NCBI GenBank assembly: GCA_017425305.1
Contig: JAFOOW010000119.1
Span: 1 to 22,959, forward strand
Source: Peptostreptococcaceae bacterium
Lineage (GTDB): Bacteria > Bacillota > Clostridia > Peptostreptococcales > Peptostreptococcaceae
Length of the DNA stretch: 22,959 nt
Direction of reading: 5' to 3'
The notes under the pieces are model-generated. The model saw only the letters and a list, made by a program, of their open reading frames with translations. It was not told where the DNA came from and made no database searches. The translations under genes and the position numbers were made by a program. This document shows, one piece after another, positions 7,281-15,626 of this stretch; within the stretch, counting starts at the first letter, position 1, and each line of letters opens with the position of its first letter.

Positions 7281-8600
7281 ATGAGAAGACTTTTATCGAT
7301 TTTATCAGCTTTTCTACTAACATTTACAACAATGTTATGTAGTAGTAGTATTTCATTTGCAGATAGTTCTCCACCTAATATACCTGCCCAATATGCAGTT
7401 CTTATGGACTATGCAAGTGGACAAGTTTTATATGAGAAAAATGCACATGAGAAACTATACCCTGCGTCTACAACAAAAATGTGGACTGCATATATAGTTC
7501 TTAAATATGCTAAAAATTTAGATGAATATGTTACTGTAACCATAGATCCAGTTGAAGGTTCTAGTATGTATCTAAAAAAGGGTGAACGATTTACAGTAAT
7601 GGAGTTACTTCAAGGCTTATTACTTACTTCTGGTAATGATGCAGCTGTTGTATTAGCTAACCATGTTGGTGGTTCAATAGAAGGGTTTGTAGATTTAATG
7701 AATAAAGAAGCTCTTAAAATAGGAGCTAAAGATACACACTTTAATAATCCTAGTGGATTACCTGACGATCACCACTGGACAACTGCTTATGATATGGCAC
7801 TTATGTCTAGAAAGGCTATGAGCAATCCTACATTTAGAGATATTGTAAATACTAAAGTTGTAAAATTCCCTGCAAATGAAAATAGACAAATAGATAGAGA
7901 ATTTATCAACTCAAATAAATTTTTAACTGGTAGCTCAAATCATACTATACCTTATAGAAATCAACAAGTTCCAGTAAGATACGATATAGTTGATGGTATA
8001 AAAACTGGATATACTGATGCTGCTGGAAAGTGTCTTTTATCTTCAGCTAAGAAAAATAATATGAGGTTAATTTCTGCTGTATTTAAAAATGTAGGAGATG
8101 AGATGTATGTATCTAGTAGAACTTTACTAGATTATGGATTTGAAAACTTTAAATCTATAACAGCTATAAATAAAGATGATTATACTGGTGTCAAGAAAAT
8201 TTGGTATTCAAAAGAAAGAAAATTAAATTATGCTCCTGAGTCTAATTACTACGATGTTATAGGAAAAAATGAGACTACACCTACTTATAAAGCAGAAACT
8301 GAATTAAATAAAATACAATTACCTATAAAAAAAGGTGATGTTGTAGGTACTTTAAAGATATATAAAAATAAAGATTCTGAGCCTGTTAGCAATATTAAAT
8401 TAATAGCTCAAAATGATGTAAATAATATCTTTACATTAATATTAAATAATCCTATTATAAAGACTATATTGATACTAATATTAGCTTTTGTAGCTTTAGT
8501 TGTGTTATTTGTATCATTTGTGATAATAAGAAAAAAAATAAGAAGAGCTACAAGAATAAAGAGAAGAAATATATATTCTAAAAAACGTAAAAGAAGATAA
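7281..8600 (+). CDS. dacF: Serine-type D-alanyl-D-alanine carboxypeptidase (PBP5/DacF family)
   Basis: 439 residues. It trims the terminal D-Ala from peptidoglycan stem peptides outside the membrane. The signal peptide is residues 1 to about 27 (basic MRR, hydrophobic core, FADSS cleavage region). The peptidase S11 domain shows the three penicillin-binding motifs: S63-T-T-K66 with the nucleophile, S117-G-N119, and K241-T-G243. A C-terminal beta domain of the PBP5 type follows (about 290-375). Unlike the amphipathic anchor of E. coli PBP5, this protein ends with a real hydrophobic segment (about 390-417) and a very basic tail (RKKIRRATRIKRRNIY and onward), which should stay in the cytoplasm. 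The start has a GGAGG site 8 bases upstream. A terminator follows directly. Which dac paralogue it is cannot be settled; in spore-formers DacF acts on the spore cortex. Confidence 0.93.
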   Translation: MRRLLSILSAFLLTFTTMLCSSSISFADSSPPNIPAQYAVLMDYASGQVLYEKNAHEKLYPASTTKMWTAYIVLKYAKNLDEYVTVTIDPVEGSSMYLKKGERFTVMELLQGLLLTSGNDAAVVLANHVGGSIEGFVDLMNKEALKIGAKDTHFNNPSGLPDDHHWTTAYDMALMSRKAMSNPTFRDIVNTKVVKFPANENRQIDREFINSNKFLTGSSNHTIPYRNQQVPVRYDIVDGIKTGYTDAAGKCLLSSAKKNNMRLISAVFKNVGDEMYVSSRTLLDYGFENFKSITAINKDDYTGVKKIWYSKERKLNYAPESNYYDVIGKNETTPTYKAETELNKIQLPIKKGDVVGTLKIYKNKDSEPVSNIKLIAQNDVNNIFTLILNNPIIKTILILILAFVALVVLFVSFVIIRKKIRRATRIKRRNIYSKKRKRR

Positions 8601-8604
8601 TAAA

Positions 8605-8640
8605 TAATAAAAAAAGAGGCATATGCCTCTTTTTTATTAT
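8605..8640. terminator. Bidirectional terminator between dacF and sdaAA
   Basis: The palindromic stem AGAGGC-ATAT-GCCTCT sits within longer A and T runs that extend the pairing to about 17 bases. It serves the convergent dacF and sdaAA genes and overlaps the sdaAA stop codon. Confidence 0.88.
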
Positions 8641-9515
8641 CCGAATATTTTCTTAGTTAAACAGTTTCCTGTACAAGTAGCAGCAACTCCACCTAATGCA
8701 GTTTCTCTTAACTCCATAGGAAGTCCTCTACCTACTTTATACATAGCTTCAACAGTTTCATCAAATGGTATTATATTTAATATTCCAGCTAAACATAATT
8801 CAGCAGATATTAAAGCATTTGCAACACCTATTGCATTTCTTCCTTGACAAGGAACTTCAACAAGACCAGCTATTGGATCACAAACTAATCCCATTACGTT
8901 TTGTAAACAGTGAGATGCAGCAGAAACAGCAGCTTCTACACTTCCTCCCATTAATTCAACTATACCAGCAGCACTCATTGCAGCAGCAGCACCAGTTTCA
9001 GCTTGACATCCACCTTCAGCACCTGCAACAGTTGCATTTCTAGTTATTATAGCTCCTATAGCTGAAGCTGCGAATAATGCATCTATCATTTCATCATCGC
9101 TAAATCCGTACTCTTTACCTATAGTAACTATAGCTCCTGGTAATATACCACAAGAACCAGCAGTTGGTGCAGCAACTATAAGACCCATTGAAGCGTTAAC
9201 CTCCATAGTTCCCATTGCAGCAGCTAAAGCTTTGTTCATTAATCCACCACAAACTGTTCTTTGTGAGTTTCTGTGCTTATCTAATTTCTTAGCTTCTCCA
9301 CCTATAAGACCACCTACAGATTTTATATCTTCTGTTACTGCTCTTTCAGTAGCTTTTTTCATTATATCTAAACTAACAGCCATTTTCTCTCTTATTTCTG
9401 CCTCAGAAAGTCCTGTTAATTCAACTTCTCTTGCTATACATATTTGACCTATAGTCATATTTAAGTCTTTACACTTTTGTACTAATTCTGCTCCACTTGT
9501 AAAGTTATATTTCAT
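8637..9515 (-). CDS. sdaAA: L-serine dehydratase, iron-sulfur-dependent, alpha subunit
   Basis: 292 residues, the usual length of the separate alpha chain in Gram-positive bacteria. Together with the beta subunit it deaminates L-serine to pyruvate and ammonia, using an oxygen-sensitive [4Fe-4S] cluster instead of PLP. Visible motifs: AAPTAGSCGILPG near residues 115-127, a conserved EGGCQAETGAAAAMSA stretch, and cysteines in SHCLQNVMGLVCDP and EVPCQGRN that fit the cluster ligands. The last residues form a conserved tail ending NCLTKKIFG; in this family the C-terminal Cys region reaches the active site. The ATG at 9515 follows an AGGAAGGTG site and lies 21 bases after the sdaAB stop, so the two subunits are co-transcribed. 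Confidence 0.96.
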   Translation of the reverse strand: MKYNFTSGAELVQKCKDLNMTIGQICIAREVELTGLSEAEIREKMAVSLDIMKKATERAVTEDIKSVGGLIGGEAKKLDKHRNSQRTVCGGLMNKALAAAMGTMEVNASMGLIVAAPTAGSCGILPGAIVTIGKEYGFSDDEMIDALFAASAIGAIITRNATVAGAEGGCQAETGAAAAMSAAGIVELMGGSVEAAVSAASHCLQNVMGLVCDPIAGLVEVPCQGRNAIGVANALISAELCLAGILNIIPFDETVEAMYKVGRGLPMELRETALGGVAATCTGNCLTKKIFG

Positions 9516-9536
9516 TTTATTTCACCTTCCTACTGA

Positions 9537-10211
9537 TTAGAATCTGTCTAAAACTACAGCTTTAGCTACTACTTCAAATTTCTTTATTTGATCTAATATG
9601 TGACTATCTAATTCTTCATCTGTTTCTATAGTAACAAATGTATACTTAGATCCAGCTGGCTTATTAGTAGACATCATAGCAATATTTTTATTATTATGAG
9701 CAAGAAGACCTGTAACGAAAGATACAGCTCCTGGTATATCTTTTATTTCAAGTATAACTGCTGGTCTAGCTCCATTGAAATCTAAAGCTAATCCATCTAT
9801 TTCAGTAAGTTTTACGTTACCTCCACCTATAGATGCACCTTTTACTATTGAAGTAGTTCCATCTTCTAATACCATTTCCATTTTAACAGTATTTGGATGT
9901 TCTGCTTCTCCTAAGTCACATTTTATAAACTCAAAATTAACACCTTGTTCTTCTGCTATTTGGAAAGAATCTCTTATTCTAGCATCATCTGGTTGGAATC
10001 CTAATATTCCTCCAACTAATGCTTTATCTGTTCCGTGTCCTTTGTAAGTTTCAGCAAATGAACCATGTAAGTAGAACTTAACACTCTTTACAGCTTTACC
10101 AGCTATTTTTAATCCCATTTTTCCCAATCTTGCAGCACCTGCCGTATGAGAACTTGATGGACCTATCATATTTGGTCCTACGACATCAAATACACTATAA
10201 TCTTTAGCCAT
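9537..10211 (-). CDS. sdaAB: L-serine dehydratase, iron-sulfur-dependent, beta subunit
   Basis: 224 residues from ATG 10211. The beta domain contains MIGPSSSHTAGAARLG (about 13-28), the serine/substrate-contacting motif of the family. The C-terminal 75 residues have an ACT fold (VILEIKDIPGAVSFVTGLLA and onward), usually a serine-sensing regulatory domain. I prefer this start to the ATG 18 bases upstream because AGAGG sits 7 bases before the second ATG, while the first has only a weak site. The gene is first in a two-gene unit with sdaAA. A 15-base palindrome lies just upstream (10254-10268) and overlaps a possible -35 box, so the unit may be regulated by a repressor or activator. Confidence 0.95.
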   Translation of the reverse strand: MAKDYSVFDVVGPNMIGPSSSHTAGAARLGKMGLKIAGKAVKSVKFYLHGSFAETYKGHGTDKALVGGILGFQPDDARIRDSFQIAEEQGVNFEFIKCDLGEAEHPNTVKMEMVLEDGTTSIVKGASIGGGNVKLTEIDGLALDFNGARPAVILEIKDIPGAVSFVTGLLAHNNKNIAMMSTNKPAGSKYTFVTIETDEELDSHILDQIKKFEVVAKAVVLDRF

Positions 10212-10253
10212 TATAATACCTCTTTTCATGAATTATCTTATCTCTAGTAGTAA

Positions 10254-10268
10254 TGGAAATCATTTCCA
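10254..10268. promoter_or_regulatory. Palindromic operator candidate upstream of sdaAB
   Basis: TGGAAATCATTTCCA is a perfect 7-1-7 palindrome between the ridA terminator and sdaAB. Its right half on the minus strand (TTTCCA) could be a -35 box 16 bases from GATAAT. The bound protein is unknown. Confidence 0.4.
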
Positions 10269-10285
10269 CTTTTGCGTTAACTTAA

Positions 10286-10313
10286 AATGACCAGCCTAAA
10301 AGGCATGGTCATT
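10286..10313 (-). terminator. Hairpin terminator of ridA
   Basis: Stem AATGACCA/TGGTCATT (10286-10293 with 10106-equivalent arm 10306-10313) plus GCCT/AGGC with loop AAA and one bulged A. On the minus strand it is followed by a short, weak TTAAG tract, so termination may be partial and allow read-through into sdaAB. Confidence 0.6.
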
Positions 10314-10328
10314 ACTAATATATCTTAA

Positions 10329-10709
10329 CTATTTTACTATAGCTATTGCTTCTATTTCAACTTTAACATCTCTTGGTAATCTAGCTACTTCTACACAAGA
10401 TCTAGCTGGTTTATTTTCACCAAAGTAAGAAGCATAAACTTCGTTTATGTCAGCGAAATCATTCATATCTTTTATGAATACTGTAGTTTTTACTACATCT
10501 GCAAAAGTTGCTCCAGCTTCAGCTAATATTTCTTTTAAGCTTTCTAATGATCTAGCAGCTTGTTCTTTAGCTCCACCTTCTATTACTTCCATAGTTTGTG
10601 GATCAAATGGAACTTGTCCTGATACGAATACCATGTTTCCATTTTTTATAGCTTGAGAATATGGTCCTATTGCTTTAGGAGCTTTTTCTGTATGTATAAC
10701 TTGTTTCAT
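10329..10709 (-). CDS. ridA: RidA-family reactive enamine/imine deaminase
   Basis: 126 residues from ATG 10709, the normal RidA length. RidA proteins are small trimers that hydrolyse 2-aminoacrylate and 2-aminocrotonate, the unstable products released by PLP serine/threonine dehydratases, to keto acids plus ammonia. Visible motifs: [20 protein letters not shown] (about 14-33) and [20 protein letters not shown] near the C-terminus, with the arginine that holds the substrate carboxylate ([10 protein letters not shown]). A TTG codon six bases upstream was not chosen, because ATG has GGAGAGG at better spacing. The gene lies between tdcB and sdaAB-sdaAA, the genes whose chemistry it protects against. 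A -10-like TATAAT at 10777-10772 lies upstream, with no clear -35. Annotations may use tdcF for genes of this kind. Confidence 0.95.
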   Translation of the reverse strand: MKQVIHTEKAPKAIGPYSQAIKNGNMVFVSGQVPFDPQTMEVIEGGAKEQAARSLESLKEILAEAGATFADVVKTTVFIKDMNDFADINEVYASYFGENKPARSCVEVARLPRDVKVEIEAIAIVK

Positions 10710-10796
10710 TTTCAACCTCTCCTTTTCTTATAAGAATTAATTTTGTGTTTATTGTTTGCCTTTTCATTAATATTATACTACTATTTCATATACACT

Positions 10797-10872
10797 GTAT
10801 ACTTTTTTGTAGAAAAAAAGTGAAAAATATCGTTATTTTTTACATTTTTTTCCACTTTTTTCTACAAGTATA
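10797..10872 (-). terminator. Large A/T-rich hairpin after tdcB
   Basis: Arms GTAGAAAAAAAGTG (10809-10822) and CACTTTTTTCTAC (10853-10865), one base unequal, are extended outside by TATACTT/AAGTATA and inside by an A/T stem. It starts about 35 bases after the tdcB stop. The T runs suit termination on the minus strand, but the structure is far longer than needed. It also covers the region where a ridA -35 box would lie. Confidence 0.6.
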
Positions 10873-10907
10873 ATATTTAAATTAAAGTATATTTCAATAT
10901 ATTTTTA

Positions 10908-12122
10908 TTATTCTTCTATTATAAATCCTGCAGCTTCTACTGCTTTTCTTATTTCATTTTTATGTTCTTCGTTGAATGTTTCTAATTCTATTTCAACATA
11001 TAAGCTTCCTAAAGAGTGACCTTTTGTTAATCTACTTAAGTTAGCATTTAATATGTTAGCATTTAATCCACCTACAACTTTAGTTAACTCAGCTAATCCG
11101 CCTGGCTTATCTTGTATCATAGTCTTGAATGCGAATCTTCTTCCTTCTTCAGTTAATGCAGTTCCTATTACTCTGTATAAAGTATTTACGTCTACATTTC
11201 CTCCAGATATAACACATACAACGTTTTCACCTTCAGCTGGAACATATTTTCCACTTAATAATGCTGCTGTTGATACAGCTCCTGAACCTTCAGCTATTAA
11301 CTTTTGGTTTTCTAATAAGAATAACATACCTTGAGCTATTTCATGTTCTTCAACTACTATAACTTCGTCTACTAATTCTTTTATTATTTCGAATGTTTGA
11401 TCTCCAGGAGTCTTAACTGCTATACCATCTGCTATTGTTGTAGCTTTGAATGCAGTTGTAACTTCTCCATTTTCCATAGATTCTTTCATTGAAGGTATAT
11501 TAGCTGTTTGAACACCTATTATTTTAACATTAGGGTTTAAAGCTTTAGCAGCAACTGCTATACCAGCTATTATTCCCCCTCCACCTATTGGACATATTAT
11601 TGTATCTACATTGTTATCTAATTGTTCAAATATTTCTAAAGCTATTGTTCCTTGTCCAGCCATAACATATTTGTCATTGAATGGATGTAAGAAAGTTGCT
11701 CCAGTTTCTTTTTGTAACTCAACAGCTTTTGCATATGCATCATCATATACTAAACCTTCAAGTACAACTTCTGCTCCGTATCCTTTAGTTGCAGTAACTT
11801 TTGCAAGTGGTGCAGTAGCAGGCATTACTATTGTAGCCTTTATTCCACTCATCTTAGCTCCTAGTGCAACACCTTGTGCATGGTTACCAGCACTTGACGC
11901 TATGACACCGTTTGCTTTTTCTTGTTCAGTTAAACTTGCTATCTTGTTACAAGCTCCCCTAACTTTGAATGAACCTGTTTTTTGTAAGTTCTCACATTTA
12001 TAGTATACGTTTGCCCCAGTCTTTTGACTTAACTTAACACTTTCTAATAAATCAGTTTTCTTAACTATATCCTTTATAGTTTCTCTTGCTTGTTGAACAT
12101 CTTGTAATGTTAATATACTCAT
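10908..12122 (-). CDS. tdcB: Threonine ammonia-lyase (threonine dehydratase) with C-terminal ACT domain
   Basis: 404 residues. This PLP fold-type II enzyme deaminates L-threonine to 2-oxobutanoate and ammonia, and often also serine. PLP-binding Lys53 lies in CENLQKTGSFKVRGA; the phosphate-binding glycine loop is CPIGGGGIIAG near residues 186-196; SSAGNHAQGVA (75-85) is the conserved substrate loop. The C-terminal 75 residues form one ACT-like domain (RFAFKTMIQDKPGGLAEL onward). This layout, with one ACT domain and about 400 residues, fits the short catabolic or ilvA-type enzymes rather than the 500-residue biosynthetic IlvA, so ilvA is a possible alternative name. It has an AGGAGTGG site before the ATG and its own promoter (12182-12210). 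Its position beside ridA and serine dehydratase favours a catabolic role. Confidence 0.95.
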   Translation of the reverse strand: MSILTLQDVQQARETIKDIVKKTDLLESVKLSQKTGANVYYKCENLQKTGSFKVRGACNKIASLTEQEKANGVIASSAGNHAQGVALGAKMSGIKATIVMPATAPLAKVTATKGYGAEVVLEGLVYDDAYAKAVELQKETGATFLHPFNDKYVMAGQGTIALEIFEQLDNNVDTIICPIGGGGIIAGIAVAAKALNPNVKIIGVQTANIPSMKESMENGEVTTAFKATTIADGIAVKTPGDQTFEIIKELVDEVIVVEEHEIAQGMLFLLENQKLIAEGSGAVSTAALLSGKYVPAEGENVVCVISGGNVDVNTLYRVIGTALTEEGRRFAFKTMIQDKPGGLAELTKVVGGLNANILNANLSRLTKGHSLGSLYVEIELETFNEEHKNEIRKAVEAAGFIIEE

Positions 12123-12434
12123 TTTTGTCCCACTCCTATAATATATATTTTATTATTTATATACTTGCTTTCGACAACTTTATTCTATACCTTTTTTTTA
12201 TAAAAATCAACAGGAAAACATTTATTTTAATTTTTAGATTTGTCAAAAAATATTAAAACTATTGATATGTCTATATTTCAATATTTTTTTCAAAAAAAAT
12301 TTTTTTAAAACATTTCAAACTCACAGTGTTTTCCTTCTATTTTCCTCATTTTTTGTCACTTATTCTATAATTTATAACTTTAATTTTATATTGTAATTTT
12401 TAAACTTACTTATAGTATTTTAATCATTTAAATA
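12123..12434. other. Long A/T-rich intergenic region upstream of tdcB
   Basis: About 310 bases without a credible ORF. It holds the tdcB promoter candidate (12182-12210) and, further upstream, A/T-rich inverted repeats, e.g. AAAAAATATT near 12245 with AATATTTTTT near 12280 and an imperfect TATTGATAT/TATATTTCAATA palindrome between them. No T-box core or known riboswitch motif was seen. It may carry regulatory sites for tdcB, but none can be named. Confidence 0.5.
12182..12210 (-). promoter_or_regulatory. Sigma-A-type promoter candidate of tdcB
   Basis: On the minus strand: TTGATT (12210-12205), a 17-base spacer, TAGAAT (12187-12182). It would start a leader of about 55 bases before the tdcB ATG at 12122. 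Confidence 0.55.
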
Positions 12435-12465
12435 AAAAAGATGTCTTTTTTAAAGACATCTTTTT
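12435..12465. terminator. Intrinsic terminator of leuS
   Basis: The stem AAAAAGATGTCTTT/AAAGACATCTTTTT (12435-12448 with 12452-12465) has a three-base loop and starts six bases after the leuS stop on the minus strand. The T run continues into TTTTTTATTT. Confidence 0.9.
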
Positions 12466-12470
12466 GTATA

Positions 12471-14891
12471 TTACTTAACAACTATATTAACAAGCTTCTT
12501 AGGAACAGCAACTACTTTTACTATAGTTTTTCCTTCTACTAAAGCTTTTATCTTTTCATCATTCATAGCAGCTTCTTCCATATCTTCTCTAGATATATTT
12601 GCAGCTACGCTTAATTTTCCTCTAACTTTACCATTTATTTGAACAACTACTTCAACTTCATCTTTAACTAAAGCAGCTTCATCATATTTAGGCCAAGCTA
12701 TATCAAATATACTTCCTGATTTACCTATCATAGCCCATAATTCTTCACCTATATGTGGAGCAAATGGAGCTATTATAGTAACTATAGTTTCTATACCTTC
12801 TTTTATAACTGCATCATTTCTAGTTTCTAACTCTTTGTATTTATACATTTCGTTTATTAATTCCATTAATGCAGATATAGCAGTATTAAATCCAAACTTC
12901 TCATTTAAATCTTCTGTTACTTTCTTTAAAGTAGCATTTATAGTATATCTCATAGCTTTATCTTCTTTAGTTAATTCTCCTAAAGCAGCTTCTGACTTAG
13001 CTATGTCTTTTAATTCATCTACTAATCTATATACTCTGTTTAAGAATCTGAAACATCCTTCAACACCTTGGTCTGACCATTCTAAGTCTCTTTCTGGTGG
13101 TGCAGCAAATAATACGAATAGTCTAGCAGTATCAACTCCATACTCATTTATTATTTCTGAAGGTGCTACAACATTTCCTTTAGACTTACTCATTTTAGTT
13201 CCATCTTTTAAAACCATACCTTGAGTTAATAAGTTTTTGAATGGCTCTTTGAAGTCTAACATTCCCATTGAGTTAAATGCTTTAACAAAGAATCTTGCAT
13301 AAAGTAAGTGTAATATAGCATGTTCTACTCCACCTATATATTGGTCTACTGGCATCCAGTTGTTAACAGCATCTTTGCTAAATGGTTCTTCTGTATTCTT
13401 AGGATCTATATATCTTAAGAAGTACCAAGAAGAGTCAACAAATGTATCCATTGTATCAACTTCTCTTCTAGCTGGCTTTCCACACTTAGGACATACAGCA
13501 TTCATGAATGTTTTTGAAGTTGTAAGTGGTGATTCCCCTTTACCTGTAAATTCTACATCTGTAGGTAATAATATAGGCAAGTTTTCTTGACTTTCGGCAA
13601 CTATACCACAATCATCACAGTATACCACAGGTATTGGACATCCCCAATATCTTTGTCTAGAAAGTAACCAGTCTCTTAATCTATAGTTAACTGTTTTCTT
13701 TCCTCTTCCCATTTCTTCTATTTTTTCTATTATTGCATCAAATGCTTTTGACGCATCCATTCCATCAAACTCACCAGAGTTTATCATTACATTATCTTCA
13801 TTTATAACTTCATTAATTTCTAAGTTATATTTAGCTGCAAAATCTGCATCTCTTTCATCATGTGCAGGAACTGCCATAACTGCACCTGTACCATAGTCAG
13901 CAAGTACATAGTTAGCTATCCATAATGGTACTTTTTTACCGTTCACAGGATTTACTACGTATTTACCTATAAACATACCTTCTTTTTCTACATCACTTGA
14001 AGTTCTTTCTATTTCAGTCATTGTATGCATCTTAGCTACAAAGTTTTCTACTGCTTCTTCATACTCAGTTCCAGATACTAACTCTTTTACTAATGCATGT
14101 TCTGGAGCTAATACCATGTAAGAAACTCCATAAACTGTATCTGGTCTAGTAGTGAATACTGTTATCTTCTTATCACTTCCATCTATATCGAAAGTTATTT
14201 CTGCTCCCGTACTCTTTCCTATCCAGTTCTTTTGCATTGTTTTAACTTTTTCTGGCCATCCATCTAAAGTATCTATATCTTGTAATAATTCTTCTGCAAA
14301 CGCAGTTGTTTTGAAGTACCACTGCTCTAAGTCTTTCTTTATAACAACAGAGTCACATCTTTCACATGCTCCTTGTACAACTTGCTCATTAGCAAGAACT
14401 GTTTCACAAGATGGACACCAGTTAACGAAAGATTTTTTCTTGTATGCTAATCCATGCTCTAACATCTTTATGAATATTTGTTGAGTAAACTTATAGTATT
14501 CTGGTGTAGATGTTGCTATTTCTCTATCCCAGTCAAAGCTTAATCCTAAAGTTTTTAATTGCTCTCTCATTTCAGCTATGTTGTTCATAGTCCACTTATC
14601 TGGGTGTACTCCATGCTTTATAGCTGCATTTTCTGCTGGAAGTCCAAATGAATCCCATCCCATTGGATGTAATACATTATATCCTTGCATTTTCTTAAAT
14701 CTTGCTACAACGTCACCTATAGAATAGTTTCTAACGTGACCCATATGTAAGTTTCCTGATGGATATGGGAACATTTCTAATGCATAGTATTTTGGTTTTG
14801 TTGTATCATTTGTATCAGTTTTATATTGTCCATTTTCTTCCCAAGTTTTTTGCCACTTAGTTTCAATTTCATTTGGTTTATAAACGCTCAT
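12471..14891 (-). CDS. leuS: Leucyl-tRNA synthetase
   Basis: 806 residues, the normal size for bacterial LeuRS. It is a class I synthetase that charges tRNA-Leu with leucine. The HIGH motif is present as HMGH (49-52), in [17 protein letters not shown] zinc-type motif, [21 protein letters not shown], starts near residue 159. The CP1 editing domain includes the conserved TTRPDT segment and the [15 protein letters not shown] region. KMSKS is intact ([10 protein letters not shown]). The C-terminal anticodon-binding helical bundle and the short tail domain ([11 protein letters not shown]) are complete. The ATG at 14891 has an AGGAGG site upstream. A leucine T-box leader precedes it, so expression should rise when tRNA-Leu is uncharged. 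The gene ends in a strong terminator. Confidence 0.98.
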   Translation of the reverse strand: MSVYKPNEIETKWQKTWEENGQYKTDTNDTTKPKYYALEMFPYPSGNLHMGHVRNYSIGDVVARFKKMQGYNVLHPMGWDSFGLPAENAAIKHGVHPDKWTMNNIAEMREQLKTLGLSFDWDREIATSTPEYYKFTQQIFIKMLEHGLAYKKKSFVNWCPSCETVLANEQVVQGACERCDSVVIKKDLEQWYFKTTAFAEELLQDIDTLDGWPEKVKTMQKNWIGKSTGAEITFDIDGSDKKITVFTTRPDTVYGVSYMVLAPEHALVKELVSGTEYEEAVENFVAKMHTMTEIERTSSDVEKEGMFIGKYVVNPVNGKKVPLWIANYVLADYGTGAVMAVPAHDERDADFAAKYNLEINEVINEDNVMINSGEFDGMDASKAFDAIIEKIEEMGRGKKTVNYRLRDWLLSRQRYWGCPIPVVYCDDCGIVAESQENLPILLPTDVEFTGKGESPLTTSKTFMNAVCPKCGKPARREVDTMDTFVDSSWYFLRYIDPKNTEEPFSKDAVNNWMPVDQYIGGVEHAILHLLYARFFVKAFNSMGMLDFKEPFKNLLTQGMVLKDGTKMSKSKGNVVAPSEIINEYGVDTARLFVLFAAPPERDLEWSDQGVEGCFRFLNRVYRLVDELKDIAKSEAALGELTKEDKAMRYTINATLKKVTEDLNEKFGFNTAISALMELINEMYKYKELETRNDAVIKEGIETIVTIIAPFAPHIGEELWAMIGKSGSIFDIAWPKYDEAALVKDEVEVVVQINGKVRGKLSVAANISREDMEEAAMNDEKIKALVEGKTIVKVVAVPKKLVNIVVK

Positions 14892-14917
14892 GATTTATCC
14901 TCCTATATATTTTTTAT

Positions 14918-15150
14918 AAAAAAATCCCCATCCCTAAACATATTACTGTTTAGGGACGAGGATATTGCTCGCGGTACCACCCTAATTGGTCATATTTAAT
15001 ATGACCCTCTTAGATAGTCTTTATACCAACTACGGTTAAATAGATTTTATCTAGCAAGTTCAAATTTTACTTTTACTAGTTCACACCTTCCACTAGCTCT
15101 CTGAAAAAAGTTATTAATTCTACTACTCTAGTCTATTTATAATTTTAATT
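14918..15150 (-). promoter_or_regulatory. T-box riboswitch of leuS, leucine (CUU) specifier
   Basis: The leader carries the T-box core AGGGTGGTACCGCG (14983-14970), which pairs with the tRNA acceptor end in the antiterminator. The competing terminator ATCCTCGTCCCTAAAC... / ...GTTTAGGGATGGGGAT with seven T follows at 14963-14918. In Stem I, the apical hairpin CTAGT/ACTAG holds a GGAAGGTGTGA loop, and the 3' side of the specifier loop reads GAA-CTT-GC, with Leu codon CUU at 15058-15056. Codon identity and the downstream gene agree. Confidence 0.93.
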
Positions 15151-15161
15151 TATATTTTTTA

Positions 15162-15190
15162 ATTATATAGATATTATGCTAATGTGTCAA
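15162..15190 (-). promoter_or_regulatory. Perfect consensus sigma-A promoter of the leuS leader, inside the rsfS end
   Basis: TTGACA (15190-15185), a 17-base spacer and TATAAT (15167-15162): all twelve bases match the consensus. The -35 box lies in the last codons of rsfS and overlaps its reading frame. Transcription would start near 15155, just before the T-box. Confidence 0.85.
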
Positions 15191-15524
15191 CATCAACGTA
15201 TGGAGCATCTTTCCACATTTTTTCTAAGTTGTAGTATGCTCTATTTTCTTCGTTGAATACGTGTACCATTATATCACCAAAGTCTAATAATATCCACTCT
15301 TGAGTTTCATATCCTTCTTTACCTCTAGCTTCTATTCCTAACTTTGTTAATTCATCTTCTACATTGTCAGCTATAGCTTTAACTTGTCTTTGAGAACCAG
15401 CTGTTGCTATTACAAAGTAATCACATAAGCTTGATACTGCTCCTACATTTATTATAGATATATCTTTACCTAATTTATCATCTATAGCATCGTATATAAC
15501 TTTAACCATTTGCTCTACTGTCAT
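15174..15524 (-). CDS. rsfS: Ribosomal silencing factor RsfS (Iojap family)
   Basis: 116 residues from ATG 15524. RsfS binds ribosomal protein L14 on the large subunit and blocks joining with the small subunit when nutrients are low. Family signs: DAIDDKLGKDISIINV at the start, CDYFVIATAGSQRQVKAIAD near residues 36-55, then EGYETQEWILLDFGDIMVHVF. The start was chosen because GGAGG lies 7 bases before this ATG; a start 16 codons upstream would add only a Lys/Asn-rich stretch without a ribosome site. It belongs to the common nadD-yqeK-rsfS cluster. A separate promoter (15561-15588) may let it be made apart from yqeK. Confidence 0.95.
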   Translation of the reverse strand: MTVEQMVKVIYDAIDDKLGKDISIINVGAVSSLCDYFVIATAGSQRQVKAIADNVEDELTKLGIEARGKEGYETQEWILLDFGDIMVHVFNEENRAYYNLEKMWKDAPYVDVDTLA

Positions 15525-15560
15525 ATTATTTCCTCCATTCTTATTTTTTGTCATTTTATT

Positions 15561-15588
15561 ATTATACCACAAAATAACAACTTTCTAA
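15561..15588 (-). promoter_or_regulatory. Extended -10 promoter candidate of rsfS
   Basis: The minus strand shows TGGTATAAT, an extended -10 with TATAAT at 15566-15561. A weak TTAGAA lies 16 bases upstream (15588-15583). It lies in the 100-base gap between yqeK and rsfS. Confidence 0.5.
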
Positions 15589-15626
15589 TAATAATTTATA
15601 TTATTAGTATTTACTTATTTTTACAA

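Noticed and set aside
8765..9043. Plus-strand frame inside sdaAA rich in Gln, Leu and His
   Set aside because: It is a mirror of the Ala/Gly-rich sdaAA gene, with no ribosome site and low-complexity composition.
10224..10229. sdaAB start at ATG 10229
   Set aside because: The better ribosome site, AGAGG, lies before the second ATG at 10211 and overlaps the first codons of the longer version.
12123..12470. T-box or other known riboswitch before tdcB
   Set aside because: No T-box core (GGTGGTACCGCG) or other recognisable aptamer motif is present; only A/T-rich repeats and a terminator for leuS.
11053..14484. Plus-strand frames opposite tdcB and leuS (11053, 11611, 12835, 13360, 14152)
   Set aside because: They are antisense to clear enzymes with intact motifs and have no ribosome sites; they arise from codon bias of the real genes.
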